From Desulfovibrio sp. JY (lineage in GTDB: Bacteria > Desulfobacterota > Desulfovibrionia > Desulfovibrionales > Desulfovibrionaceae): a stretch of 64,000 nucleotides of DNA. Positions 41,393-49,580 of this stretch are shown here, piece after piece. Position 1 is the stretch's first letter; every line of letters begins with the position of its first letter. Both the position numbers and the translations under genes were made by a program. Location: NCBI GenBank assembly GCA_021730285.1, contig CP082962.1, forward strand, positions 4,473,501-4,537,500. The letters are read 5' to 3'. A model generated the notes under the pieces. The model made no database searches and was not told the origin of the DNA. It saw only the letters and a program-made list of their open reading frames with translations.

Positions 41393-41950
41393 ATGAACGC
41401 CCCTTCGCCGCGCTTGGAGGCGGCGGACAGCCTGACCACGGCCGTGGGCAAGCGTGCCGCCAGCCTTTTTTCCAACCGCAAGCTCCTTTGCGCCGAGGCC
41501 ATCATGGTCGCGGTCAACGATGCCTTCGGCCAGCCCCTGCCCGACGAACAGGCGGTCGGCATCGCCGCTGGCCTTACGGCCGGCATCGGCGACCGGGGCT
41601 GCCTGTGCGGGGCCATAGCCGGAGCCTGCGCCGCCGTGGGCATGGTCTGCGCCCGGGGCGGACACGGCCCGACCCGCCAAGCCATCCGCCAACAATCCGC
41701 CGCCATCCACGAAGCCTTCGTCAATCGCCACAAATCCGCCTGCTGCCGGGTGCTGTCCAAAAAGGTCAAGGACGACGCCAAGGCCCATGCCGCCCAGTGC
41801 GCCGCCCTGACCGGCTACGGCGCCGAACTGGCCGTGCGGTCCATCCTCGCCCTGCGCCCGGAACTGGCCGACTGCCCCGACGCCCCCACCAAGGGCGAAC
41901 CACGCCTGTGCGGCCGGGTCAAATGGCTGCTGTCGCTTTTTTGCCGTTAA
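41393..41950 (+). CDS. C_GCAxxG_C_C family redox protein
   Basis: A 185-residue protein from the ATG chosen; an alternative ATG 23 codons earlier adds a Pro-rich leader. The family cysteine pattern is present: LLCAEAIMVAVND, then GCLCGAIAGACAAVG, then SACCRVLS, and a late CAALTGYGAE. Members are suspected redox or metal-binding proteins next to membrane redox genes. It lacks a signal peptide, so it is probably cytoplasmic. It follows the rhodanese after a palindromic gap. Two more cysteines near the C-terminus (RLCGRVKWLLSLFC) are extra. Confidence 0.75.
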   Translation: MNAPSPRLEAADSLTTAVGKRAASLFSNRKLLCAEAIMVAVNDAFGQPLPDEQAVGIAAGLTAGIGDRGCLCGAIAGACAAVGMVCARGGHGPTRQAIRQQSAAIHEAFVNRHKSACCRVLSKKVKDDAKAHAAQCAALTGYGAELAVRSILALRPELADCPDAPTKGEPRLCGRVKWLLSLFCR

Positions 41951-41964
41951 AGGGGGAGAAGAGC

Positions 41965-42124
41965 CTGGGGGGAAACTTTTCTGAAGAAAAGTTTCCCCCC
42001 AGACCCCCCTTCCAAAGACTTTAATAGAATGCAGTAGTTGCGGTGAAAAACAACCCCGTTGAAAACTTTAGGAAGGGGAGAGCGCGAGAGGGGAGAACCC
42101 TTTTTAAAGGGTTTCCCCTCTCGC
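41965..42124. repeat. Dispersed three-stem palindromic element, copy 5 (B-A orientation)
   Basis: Hairpin B (41965-42002) is CTGGGGGGAAACTTTTCT / AGAAAAGTTTCCCCCCAG. Hairpin A (42084-42124) is GCGAGAGGGGAGAACCC / GGGTTTCCCCTCTCGC. The central arms CCTTCCAAAGACTTTAATAG and GTTGAAAACTTTAGGAAGG pair. It lies between two codirectional genes. Confidence 0.9.
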
Positions 42125-42162
42125 ACTTTCTTCTCTGCTCTTCCCCAAGGAGTATCGCCATC

Positions 42163-43020
42163 ATGCGTCGCGTAGCGTCGGTTGCCGTTTTGCTGTGTTG
42201 CCTGGCTGTGGCCGTTTCCGCCATGGGCCAGACCATTTCTCCCCAGGCCCGGCGCGACCTGTCCGTTCTCGAGACGGCCTATCCGGGCGTCATGACCGCC
42301 ATCGAGGTTTCACCTAGCGGCCGCATCACGGTTATTTTGCGCGACGGCGCGCGCGTTGCCTACGACGACGGCCGCGTCCGCACGCCCGAACAGGCGGTTT
42401 GCGATCCGGACCTCAAGACCATGCTGGCCCAGCCCTATCCCCTCGGTCCGGTGACGGCCGAGCCGCCGCTGTGGTTTTCGCCGGGCCGCAGCCGGGTCCA
42501 GGCGTTTTTTCTGGCCCTATACGGCCACGACCGGGCCGAGGTCCGGGCCAACTGCCGCCCGGTGGCCTTTTTCAACCAGCGCCTGGAGTTCAATACCCGC
42601 TTCGGCGCGGCCGATGCCTTCGCGCGCGTCGCCCGCCGTCTGGAAACGCTTGCCGCCGCCGATCCCGGCATCAAGCGCTTTTTGCTGCCGGCCTCGGGCG
42701 GCATGGTCTGGCGGATGATCGCCGGCACGGACCGGCTCTCGGTCCACTCCTTCGCCGCGGCCGTGGACGTCAGCCCGCGCGGCAATCCGTACTGGCGCAA
42801 TCTGCCGCGCGGCAAAAACATGCTGGCCGTGCGCCAGCGGTTTCCCGAGCAGGCGGTTGCGGCCTTCGAGGCCGAGGGATTTGTCTGGGGCGGCAAATGG
42901 GCGGAGTTCGACCTCATGCATTTCGAATACCGGCCGGAGCTGATTCTCCTGGCCCGACTGGCGCGTGGCGAATCGTTGCCGCTTCGCCCCATTGACGCCT
43001 TGCTGCGCCCTTCCCGCTAG
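42163..43020 (+). CDS. Exported M15-type peptidase (D-Ala-D-Ala carboxypeptidase-like)
   Basis: A 285-residue protein with a signal peptide (MRRVASVAVLLCCLAVAVSAMG). The last 110 residues hold M15-family metal motifs: LSVHSFAAAVDVSPRGNPYW (His and Asp ligands), then GGKWAEFDLMHFEYRPEL (catalytic region with the last His). It would trim peptidoglycan peptides in the periplasm. AAGGAG precedes the ATG. The N-terminal half (FSPGRSRVQAFFLALYGHDRAEV) is unassigned. The hydrogenase operon follows after a long control region. Confidence 0.82.
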   Translation: MRRVASVAVLLCCLAVAVSAMGQTISPQARRDLSVLETAYPGVMTAIEVSPSGRITVILRDGARVAYDDGRVRTPEQAVCDPDLKTMLAQPYPLGPVTAEPPLWFSPGRSRVQAFFLALYGHDRAEVRANCRPVAFFNQRLEFNTRFGAADAFARVARRLETLAAADPGIKRFLLPASGGMVWRMIAGTDRLSVHSFAAAVDVSPRGNPYWRNLPRGKNMLAVRQRFPEQAVAAFEAEGFVWGGKWAEFDLMHFEYRPELILLARLARGESLPLRPIDALLRPSR

Positions 43021-43356
43021 CCGTTTCCAGCACGCCCTGTCGCAGCTTCGTAAGACATACTGCATACGATTTTTTTATTCATATCCTTTACTTCCCCGGC
43101 CTCCTGCACACGGTAACACCCTTGAATCACGTGAAAAATTTGCCAAACCCCATTGACGTTCAAAAGAACTCGTGATTAACTGCAAAAGGGAAATCGAACT
43201 CGGCGACGCAGGAACGCGACGCGTCCGTCATAGAGAGGCGGCAGCGGCCGGTCCGCCTGCGACGGCCGCGTGCAGAACGGGTCATTGGATGCAAACATGG
43301 CTGGGGGATCATGGGACGCCCCGGCCATGCCTCTCGTAAAACAAAGGAGGACGTTT
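43021..43356. promoter_or_regulatory. Control region of the hydrogenase operon
   Basis: An AT-rich front holds TTGACG (43153-43158), with TTAACT 17 bases on as a weak -10. Later GCGGCCG/CGGCCGC (43244-43269) makes a leader hairpin. AAAGGAGG ends the region before hynB. No sigma-54 box is seen. Confidence 0.4.
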
Positions 43357-44301
43357 ATGAACTTTTCCGTGGGTCTTGGCAGGGATGATGCGGAAAAACG
43401 GCTTGTGCAGAACGGCGTCTCCCGCCGCGACTTCATGAAATTTTGCGCCACCGTCGCAGCGGCCATGGGCATGGGCCCCGCCTTTGCGCCCAAGGTCGCC
43501 CAGGCGCTGACGGCCAAACACCGTCCGTCGGTGATCTGGCTGCACAACGCCGAATGCACCGGCTGCACCGAAGCGGCCATCCGGACCATCAAACCGTATA
43601 TCGACGCGCTGATCCTCGACACCATCTCCCTGGATTACCAGGAGACCATCATGGCCGCAGCCGGCGAAGCCGCCGAGGCGGCCCTGCACCAGGCCCTCGA
43701 AGGCAAGGACGGCTACTACCTGGTCGTGGAAGGCGGCCTGCCGACCATCGACGGCGGCAAGTGGGGCATGGTTTCCGGGCATCCCATGCTCGAGACCACC
43801 AAGAAAGCCGCGGCCAAGGCCAAGGGCATCATCTGCATCGGCACCTGCTCGGCCTACGGCGGCGTCCAGAAGGCCAAGCCCAATCCCAGCCAGGCCAAGG
43901 GCGTGTCCGAAGCGCTCGGCGTCAAGACCATCAACATCCCCGGCTGCCCGCCCAACCCCATCAACTTCGTGGGCGCCGTGGTCCATGTCCTGACCAAGGG
44001 CATCCCGGATCTCGACGAGAACGGCCGGCCGAAGCTCTTCTACGGCGAGTTGGTCCACGACAACTGTCCGCGCCTGCCCCACTTCGAGGCCTCCGAATTC
44101 GCGCCCTCCTTCGAGTCCGAAGAGGCCAAGAAAGGCTTCTGCCTCTACGAACTCGGCTGCAAGGGCCCCGTTACCTACAACAACTGCCCCAAGGTGCTGT
44201 TCAACCAGGTCAACTGGCCCGTCCAGGCCGGCCATCCCTGCATCGGCTGCAGCGAGCCGGACTTCTGGGACACCATGACTCCCTTCTACGAGCAGGGCTA
44301 G
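43357..44301 (+). CDS. hynB: Periplasmic [NiFe] hydrogenase small subunit
   Basis: A 314-residue precursor with a twin-arginine signal ([15 protein letters not shown]). Fe-S ligands follow: proximal cluster [17 protein letters not shown] and PGCPPNP; distal [10 protein letters not shown] and [10 protein letters not shown]; medial NNCPKVLFN and [14 protein letters not shown]. It relays electrons from the nickel site towards cytochrome c3. AAAGGAGG lies before the ATG. The large subunit follows after 76 bases. All ligands expected of the standard Desulfovibrio enzyme are present, and no cysteine in the ligand set is replaced by selenocysteine. Confidence 0.97.
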   Translation: MNFSVGLGRDDAEKRLVQNGVSRRDFMKFCATVAAAMGMGPAFAPKVAQALTAKHRPSVIWLHNAECTGCTEAAIRTIKPYIDALILDTISLDYQETIMAAAGEAAEAALHQALEGKDGYYLVVEGGLPTIDGGKWGMVSGHPMLETTKKAAAKAKGIICIGTCSAYGGVQKAKPNPSQAKGVSEALGVKTINIPGCPPNPINFVGAVVHVLTKGIPDLDENGRPKLFYGELVHDNCPRLPHFEASEFAPSFESEEAKKGFCLYELGCKGPVTYNNCPKVLFNQVNWPVQAGHPCIGCSEPDFWDTMTPFYEQG

Positions 44302-44377
44302 CCCTTCCTTCGCAGACGGCCAGTACAGTACCCGGACACCTTCAACAGCACCGAACGTCTTGTGACGGAGGAAGCAT

Positions 44378-46072
44378 ATGGCTGAGAGCAAACCCACGCC
44401 GCAATCCACCTTCACCGGCCCCATCGTGGTCGACCCCATTACCCGGATCGAAGGACATTTGCGGATCATGGTCGAGGTGGAAAACGGCAAGGTCAAGGAC
44501 GCCTGGAGCTCCTCGCAGCTCTTCCGCGGCCTGGAAATCATCCTCAAGGGCCGCGATCCCCGCGACGCCCAGCACTTCACCCAGCGCGCCTGCGGCGTGT
44601 GCACGTACGTCCACGCCCTGGCCTCCACCCGTTGCGTCGACGACGCCGTCAAGGTCAGCATCCCGGCCAACGCCCGCATGATGCGAAACCTCGTCATGGC
44701 CTCCCAGTATCTCCATGACCACCTCGTCCACTTCTACCAGCTGCACGCCCTGGACTGGGTCGACGTGACCGCGGCGCTCAAGGCCGACCCCAACAAGGCC
44801 GCCAAACTGGCCGCCTCCATCGCCCCGGCCCGCCCCGGCAACTCGGCCAAGGCCCTCAAAGCCGTCCAGGACAAGCTGAAAGCCTTCGTCGAGTCCGGAC
44901 AGCTCGGCATCTTCACCAACGCCTACTTCCTCGGCGGCCACAAGGCCTACTATCTGCCGCCCGAAGTCGACCTCATCGCCACCGCCCACTACCTGGAAGC
45001 CCTGCACATGCAGGTCAAGGCGGCCAGCGCCATGGCCATCCTCGGCGGCAAGAACCCCCACACCCAGTTCACCGTCGTGGGCGGCTGCTCCAACTACCAG
45101 GCCCTGACCAAGGACCCGCTGGCCAACTACATGGCCCTCACCAAGGAAGTCTGCCAGTTCATCAACGAATGCTACATCCCGGACCTGCTGGCCGTGGCCG
45201 GCTTCTACAAGGACTGGGGCGGCATCGGCGGCACCAGCAACTACCTGGGCTTCGGCGAGTTCGCCACCGACGACAGCTCCCCCGAAAAACACCTTGAAAC
45301 CTCCTACTTCCCGTCCGGCGTCATCATGGGCCGCGACCTCGGCAAGGTGGACAAGGTGGACCTCGGCGCCATCTACGAGGACGTCAAGTACTCCTGGTAC
45401 GCCCCCGGCGGCGACGGCAAGCATCCCTACGACGGCGTCACCGATCCCAAGTACACCAAGCTCGACGACAAGGATCACTACTCCTGGATGAAGGCCCCCC
45501 GCTACAAGGGCAAGGCCATGGAAGTCGGTCCCCTGGCCCGTACCTTCATCGCCTACGCCAAGGGACAGCCCGACTTCAAAAAGGTCGTGGACATGGTCCT
45601 CGGCAAACTGTCCGTCCCGGCCACGGCCCTGCACTCGACTCTCGGACGCACCGCCGCCCGCGGCATCGAGACCGCCATCGTCTGCGCCAACATGGACAAG
45701 TGGATCAAGGAAATGGCCGACAGCGGCGCCAAGGACAACACCCTGTGCGCCAAGTGGGAGATGCCCGAGGAGTCCAAGGGCGTCGGCCTGGCCGATGCGC
45801 CCCGCGGTGCCCTGTCCCACTGGATCCGCATCAAGGGCAAGAAGATCGACAACTTCCAGCTGGTCGTCCCCTCGACCTGGAACCTCGGTCCCCGGGGCGC
45901 CCAGGGCGACAAGAGCCCGGTGGAAGAAGCCCTCATCGGCACGCCCATCGCCGATCCCAAGCGCCCGGTCGAGATCCTGCGCACGGTCCACGCCTTCGAT
46001 CCCTGCATCGCCTGCGGCGTGCACGTCATCGAGCCCGAGACCAACGAAATCCTCAAGTTCAAGGTTTGCTAA
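44378..46072 (+). CDS. hynA: Periplasmic [NiFe] hydrogenase large subunit
   Basis: A 564-residue precursor. The N-terminal VDPITRIEGHLRIMVE and RACGVCTYVHAL give the first CxxC pair of the Ni-Fe site. DPCIACGVH near the C-terminus gives the second. Cleavage after that His would remove the 15-residue tail VIEPETNEILKFKVC. It oxidises H2 in the periplasm. It has no signal peptide of its own and is exported with HynB. GGAGGAAGC precedes the ATG. A very strong hairpin separates it from the protease gene that processes it. Confidence 0.97.
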   Translation: MAESKPTPQSTFTGPIVVDPITRIEGHLRIMVEVENGKVKDAWSSSQLFRGLEIILKGRDPRDAQHFTQRACGVCTYVHALASTRCVDDAVKVSIPANARMMRNLVMASQYLHDHLVHFYQLHALDWVDVTAALKADPNKAAKLAASIAPARPGNSAKALKAVQDKLKAFVESGQLGIFTNAYFLGGHKAYYLPPEVDLIATAHYLEALHMQVKAASAMAILGGKNPHTQFTVVGGCSNYQALTKDPLANYMALTKEVCQFINECYIPDLLAVAGFYKDWGGIGGTSNYLGFGEFATDDSSPEKHLETSYFPSGVIMGRDLGKVDKVDLGAIYEDVKYSWYAPGGDGKHPYDGVTDPKYTKLDDKDHYSWMKAPRYKGKAMEVGPLARTFIAYAKGQPDFKKVVDMVLGKLSVPATALHSTLGRTAARGIETAIVCANMDKWIKEMADSGAKDNTLCAKWEMPEESKGVGLADAPRGALSHWIRIKGKKIDNFQLVVPSTWNLGPRGAQGDKSPVEEALIGTPIADPKRPVEILRTVHAFDPCIACGVHVIEPETNEILKFKVC

Positions 46073-46092
46073 GGACGGCAACGCCGTTTATA

Positions 46093-46125
46093 CGAAGAAC
46101 CCGGCTTCGGCCGGGTTCTTCGTTT
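46093..46125 (+). terminator. 13-pair UUCG hairpin between hynA and its protease gene
   Basis: CGAAGAACCCGGC pairs perfectly with GCCGGGTTCTTCG around the stable TTCG loop. TTT follows, then only five bases to AAGGAGG of the next gene. It looks like a partial terminator or an mRNA-stabilising barrier that keeps the protease below the structural subunits. Confidence 0.8.
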
Positions 46126-46139
46126 CTCAAGGAGGTCGC

Positions 46140-46667
46140 ATGTCCGATACCCCGCGCAAAATCCTCATCCTTGGCGTCGGCAACATCCTCTACACCGACG
46201 AAGGCGTCGGCGTGCGGGCCGTGGAGCGCCTTCTCGAAACCTACGATTTTTCCGACAACGTCACCCTCATGGACGGCGGCAACCTGGGCATGAAGCTCAT
46301 GCAGCCCCTTATGGACTGCGACTATTGCATCGTGCTCGACGCCGTGCTCGGCGGCGACGCCCCCGGCACCGTCTACCGCCTCACCGGCGAGGACCTGCGC
46401 AAGTCCCTGGCCTTCAAGGACTCCATGCACCAGTCCGACCTCGTGGACACGCTGATCTACTGCGAACTGATCGGCAAGCGGCCGGAAGCCGTGGTCATCG
46501 GCATGGAACCCGTCGATTTTCAAAACATGAGCGTCGAACTTACCCCCACCATCGCCGACCGCATCCCGGCCATGATCGACATCGCCCTGGCCGAACTCGC
46601 CGACGTCGGCGGCGTCGCCACGCCCAAGAAGGGCGCGGGAGGAGATGCGAGAGGGGAAACCCTTTAA
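46140..46667 (+). CDS. HyaD/HycI-type [NiFe] hydrogenase maturation protease
   Basis: A 175-residue endopeptidase. ILGVGNILYTDEGVGV holds the first nickel-binding Glu, VLDAVLGGD the Asp, and DSMHQSDLVDTL the His. It removes the C-terminal tail of HynA after nickel insertion. AAGGAGGTCGC lies before the ATG. The last six residues (ARGETL) and the stop are encoded inside hairpin A of palindromic element copy 6. The native C-terminus was therefore replaced or extended when the element arrived. The catalytic part is unaffected. Confidence 0.92.
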   Translation: MSDTPRKILILGVGNILYTDEGVGVRAVERLLETYDFSDNVTLMDGGNLGMKLMQPLMDCDYCIVLDAVLGGDAPGTVYRLTGEDLRKSLAFKDSMHQSDLVDTLIYCELIGKRPEAVVIGMEPVDFQNMSVELTPTIADRIPAMIDIALAELADVGGVATPKKGAGGDARGETL

Positions 46668-46823
46668 AAAGGGTTCTCCCCTCTCGCGCTCTCCCCTTCC
46701 TAAAGTTTATAAAGGGGTGAAAGTTGTTCCTGCCAACTAAGGAGGAACCCTGACCTTTATTGAAAGTTTTTGAGGGTGGGGGTCCGGGGGAGGGAACTTT
46801 TTTCAAAAAGTTCCCTCCCCCGG
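46647..46823. repeat. Dispersed three-stem palindromic element, copy 6 (A-B orientation), overlapping a gene end
   Basis: Hairpin A (46647-46687) starts inside the protease coding sequence. Hairpin B (46784-46823) is CCGGGGGAGGGAACTTTT / AAAAGTTCCCTCCCCCGG, in which both arms carry the same AG/CT insertion relative to other copies. The central arms CTTCCTAAAGTTTATAAAGG and CCTTTATTGAAAGTTTTTGAG pair. Confidence 0.9.
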
Positions 46824-46929
46824 CTTCTTCCTCCCCCGTCCCTTCACCTCCCCATGCCCGGGGCGTACTTGCCGAGCGGCAAAAAACATTCTAGGAAATG
46901 GCGGGGTTTATTCATCCAAGGAGGTCCCT

Positions 46930-47808
46930 ATGGAGTTTCGAGGCGCAATCACGGCATTGGTGACGCCATTTCGAAACGGCGAGGTTGATGAAGAGGCCTT
47001 CCGCGCCTTTATCGAATGGCAAATCGAACAGGGCATTCATGGCGTCGTACCCTGCGGCACCACGGGCGAATCCGCCACGTTGTCCCACGAGGAACATAAA
47101 CGGGTGGTCCGCATCTGCGTGGACCAGGTCAAAGGCCGCGTGCCCGTTCTGGCCGGGGCCGGGTCCAACAACACCCGCGAAGCCATCGAGATCACCAAGG
47201 ACGCCAAAGACGCCAAAGCCGACGGGGCCCTGCTGATCACCCCCTATTACAACAAACCCACCCAGGCCGGACTCATTGCCCACTTCAAGGCCATCGGCGA
47301 ACAGGTGGACATTCCGTTTATCGTCTACAACGTGCCGAGCCGCACGTCCGTCAACCTGCTGCCCGAGACCCTGGCCGTCATGAAGAAGGAAATTCCCCAG
47401 GTGGTGGGGATCAAAGAGGCCACGGGCGACCTCAGTCAGGTTTCCCGGGTGATCGAATTCTGCGGCGAGGACTTCATGGTCCTTTCCGGGGACGATCCCA
47501 CCGGCCTGCCCACCATGACCATCGGCGGACGCGGCATCATTTCCGTGGTGTCCAACTTCGCGCCGGCCAAGATGGCCGCCATGTGCGACGCGGCCCTGGC
47601 CGGCGACCTGACCAAGGCCAAGGCGCTCCATTACGAACTGAGCCCGCTTTACCGGGCGGCCTTTGTCGAAACCAACCCGGTGCCGGCCAAGACCGCCCTG
47701 GAGATGATGGGCCGGTTCCCGGCCGAGGTGCGCCTGCCCATGGTGCCCCTGCAACCCCAGAACCGCGAAAAGCTCAAAACAGCCCTGGCCTCGGCCGGAC
47801 TGCTGTAG
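46930..47808 (+). CDS. dapA: 4-hydroxy-tetrahydrodipicolinate synthase
   Basis: A 292-residue TIM-barrel lyase of standard length. GVVPCGTTGESATLSHEEH is the family start block. ADGALLITPYYNKPTQ carries the Tyr of the relay, VYNVPSRTSVN follows, and VVGIKEATGDL holds the Schiff-base lysine. It condenses pyruvate and aspartate semialdehyde in lysine and diaminopimelate synthesis. AAGGAGGTCCCT precedes the ATG. The upstream gap is the palindromic element; no lysine riboswitch was recognised. Confidence 0.96.
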   Translation: MEFRGAITALVTPFRNGEVDEEAFRAFIEWQIEQGIHGVVPCGTTGESATLSHEEHKRVVRICVDQVKGRVPVLAGAGSNNTREAIEITKDAKDAKADGALLITPYYNKPTQAGLIAHFKAIGEQVDIPFIVYNVPSRTSVNLLPETLAVMKKEIPQVVGIKEATGDLSQVSRVIEFCGEDFMVLSGDDPTGLPTMTIGGRGIISVVSNFAPAKMAAMCDAALAGDLTKAKALHYELSPLYRAAFVETNPVPAKTALEMMGRFPAEVRLPMVPLQPQNREKLKTALASAGLL

Positions 47809-47830
47809 CCATCCGCAAGCTTGCTGCCGT

Positions 47831-47868
47831 GCGACGGGCCTTCCGGGCGGAGGGCCCGTCGCGCGTTT
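47831..47868 (+). terminator. Terminator of dapA
   Basis: GCGACGGGCC/GGCCCGTCGC is a perfect ten-pair stem with a 12-base loop, followed by GCGTTTT. It ends only nine bases before the ABC ATPase start, so that gene may need its own promoter or read-through. Confidence 0.8.
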
Positions 47869-47876
47869 TATACACC

Positions 47877-49364
47877 ATGAACGATTCTTCCCTGCGTATC
47901 ATCCTGGATAACGCCGACGTGACCTTCAGCGGCCGACCGGCGCTTCGCGGCGTCTCCCTCACCGTCGCCGCCGGCGAACGCTGGCTGGTCCTCGGCGGCA
48001 ACGGGTCGGGCAAATCGACCATGCTGCGGCTGCTGCGCGGCGACATATGGCCCGACGACGACGGCCGGGAACATCGGATTTACCGGATGGCGGGCAGCCC
48101 CGACCGGGCCTCGCCCATCGGCCTGCGCCCGCGCTTCGGCATCGTGTCCCCGGAAATCCAGCGCGCCGCCAAGCGCTTGTGCGCGCACCAGCCGGCAAGC
48201 GCCGTGATCCTGGCCGGCCCGCGCGACGCGGTCTACGTCCAGGGCCGGCCCTCGGCAGCGGAACTGGACACCCTGGAGGCCGTCCTGGACCGGCTTTGCA
48301 TCAGCCATCTGGCGGACACCCCCGTGGAAGCACTCTCCAACGGCCAGTTGCGGGCGGTGCTTCTGGCCCGGGCGCTGGCCAGCCGGCCGCTGGTTCTTTT
48401 TCTGGACGAATTTCTGGACAGCCTGGACGATGCGGCCCGGGACACGGCCCAACAGGCCGTGGAGCAGGCGGCGGCCGACGGCGCGGCGGTCGTGCTGACC
48501 AGCCATCAGGGCGCGGCCTTGCCGCCGGGAGAGGCCAGGGGGATCACCCTGGCCGGCGGGCGCATCATCGACGCCGGCGACGCGAAGACCGTACTCGAGC
48601 GCTATCGCAAGAGCATGGCCACAAGCGGGTCCGAGGCGGCAGCCCCCGCCCTGCCCGTCTCCGAAGCCGTCCCGTCCCCGGACGGCCCGCCGCTGGTCGT
48701 CCTGGAAAACGCCTCGGTATTTTTAAACCGCCGGGAAGTGCTCCACGCCATCACCCTGACCGTGCGCCAGGGCGGGCACATGGGCCTCGTCGGGGCCAAC
48801 GGCGCGGGCAAGTCCACACTGCTCAAACTCATTGCCGGCGAATACCATCCGGCCCTCGGCGGCCGGGCGATGCGCCCCGGGCTGGCCGCGCCGGAGGGAT
48901 TTACCGATCTGCGCGATATCCGCAAGCGCATCGGCATGGTGTCCTTCGAGTTGGAGGCGGATTACGACAAGGAACTGCCGGCCCTGGAGCTGGTCGTTTC
49001 CGGCATCTCGGCGACCATCGGCCTTTTCGCCGCGCCCACGGACAAGGACCTGGCGGCGGCCAGGCGGTGGATGGAATTTTTCGGCGTGGCCGAGCTGGCC
49101 GAGCGCCGGCTGGGACAGCTTTCCGCCGGCCAGACGCGCCGGCTGTTTCTGGCCCGGGCCATGGTCGGCGAACCCAGGCTGCTGCTTCTGGACGAACCTT
49201 TTTCCGGCCTCGACGCCCCGTCGCGGCGCGTGGCCATGCAGGCCGTGTCCGCGGCGGCGCGCGCCGGAGTCACGGTGCTTGCCGCCGTGCACCAACGCGG
49301 CGACATCATCCCGGAAATCGAAACCGTGCTGCGCCTCACGGCCGGCCACCTCGCGCCGCTGTAG
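47877..49364 (+). CDS. Tandem ABC ATPase, ModF/PhrA-like
   Basis: A 495-residue cytoplasmic protein with two complete nucleotide-binding domains. Half one has Walker A GGNGSGKST, signature ALSNGQLRAVLLARA and Walker B VLFLDEF. Half two has GANGAGKST, QLSAGQTRRLFLARA and LLLLDEP. There are no membrane segments. The ModF-like group is linked by name to molybdate/tungstate uptake; that would suit a formate dehydrogenase, but no transporter lies adjacent, so the role is open. A convergent MscS gene follows, separated by element copy 7. Confidence 0.82.
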   Translation: MNDSSLRIILDNADVTFSGRPALRGVSLTVAAGERWLVLGGNGSGKSTMLRLLRGDIWPDDDGREHRIYRMAGSPDRASPIGLRPRFGIVSPEIQRAAKRLCAHQPASAVILAGPRDAVYVQGRPSAAELDTLEAVLDRLCISHLADTPVEALSNGQLRAVLLARALASRPLVLFLDEFLDSLDDAARDTAQQAVEQAAADGAAVVLTSHQGAALPPGEARGITLAGGRIIDAGDAKTVLERYRKSMATSGSEAAAPALPVSEAVPSPDGPPLVVLENASVFLNRREVLHAITLTVRQGGHMGLVGANGAGKSTLLKLIAGEYHPALGGRAMRPGLAAPEGFTDLRDIRKRIGMVSFELEADYDKELPALELVVSGISATIGLFAAPTDKDLAAARRWMEFFGVAELAERRLGQLSAGQTRRLFLARAMVGEPRLLLLDEPFSGLDAPSRRVAMQAVSAAARAGVTVLAAVHQRGDIIPEIETVLRLTAGHLAPL

Positions 49365-49398
49365 CGGCGAAGTGGCGGAGCGGCGGAGGCGTAAAATG

Positions 49399-49569
49399 CG
49401 ACCGGGGGGAAACCTTTCTTGCAGAAAGGTTCTCCCCCCGGACCCCCTTTCCAAAGATCTTTAACGGGTATGGAGCGTGAGCGTTACAGCGCCCGTAACC
49501 GTTAGAAGTTTTTGGGAAGGGAGAGCGCGAGAGGGGAACCCTTTTTTCAAAAAAGGGTTCCCCTCTCGC
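49399..49569. repeat. Dispersed three-stem palindromic element, copy 7 (B-A orientation)
   Basis: Hairpin B (49399-49438) is CCGGGGGGAAACCTTTCT / AGAAAGGTTCTCCCCCCGG. Hairpin A (49527-49569) is GCGAGAGGGGAACCC / GGGTTCCCCTCTCGC. The central arms CTTTCCAAAGATCTTTAACGG and CCGTTAGAAGTTTTTGGGAAG pair. It lies between convergent genes, ending 12 bases before the MscS stop codon. Confidence 0.9.
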
Positions 49570-49580
49570 ACTGCTTCACT

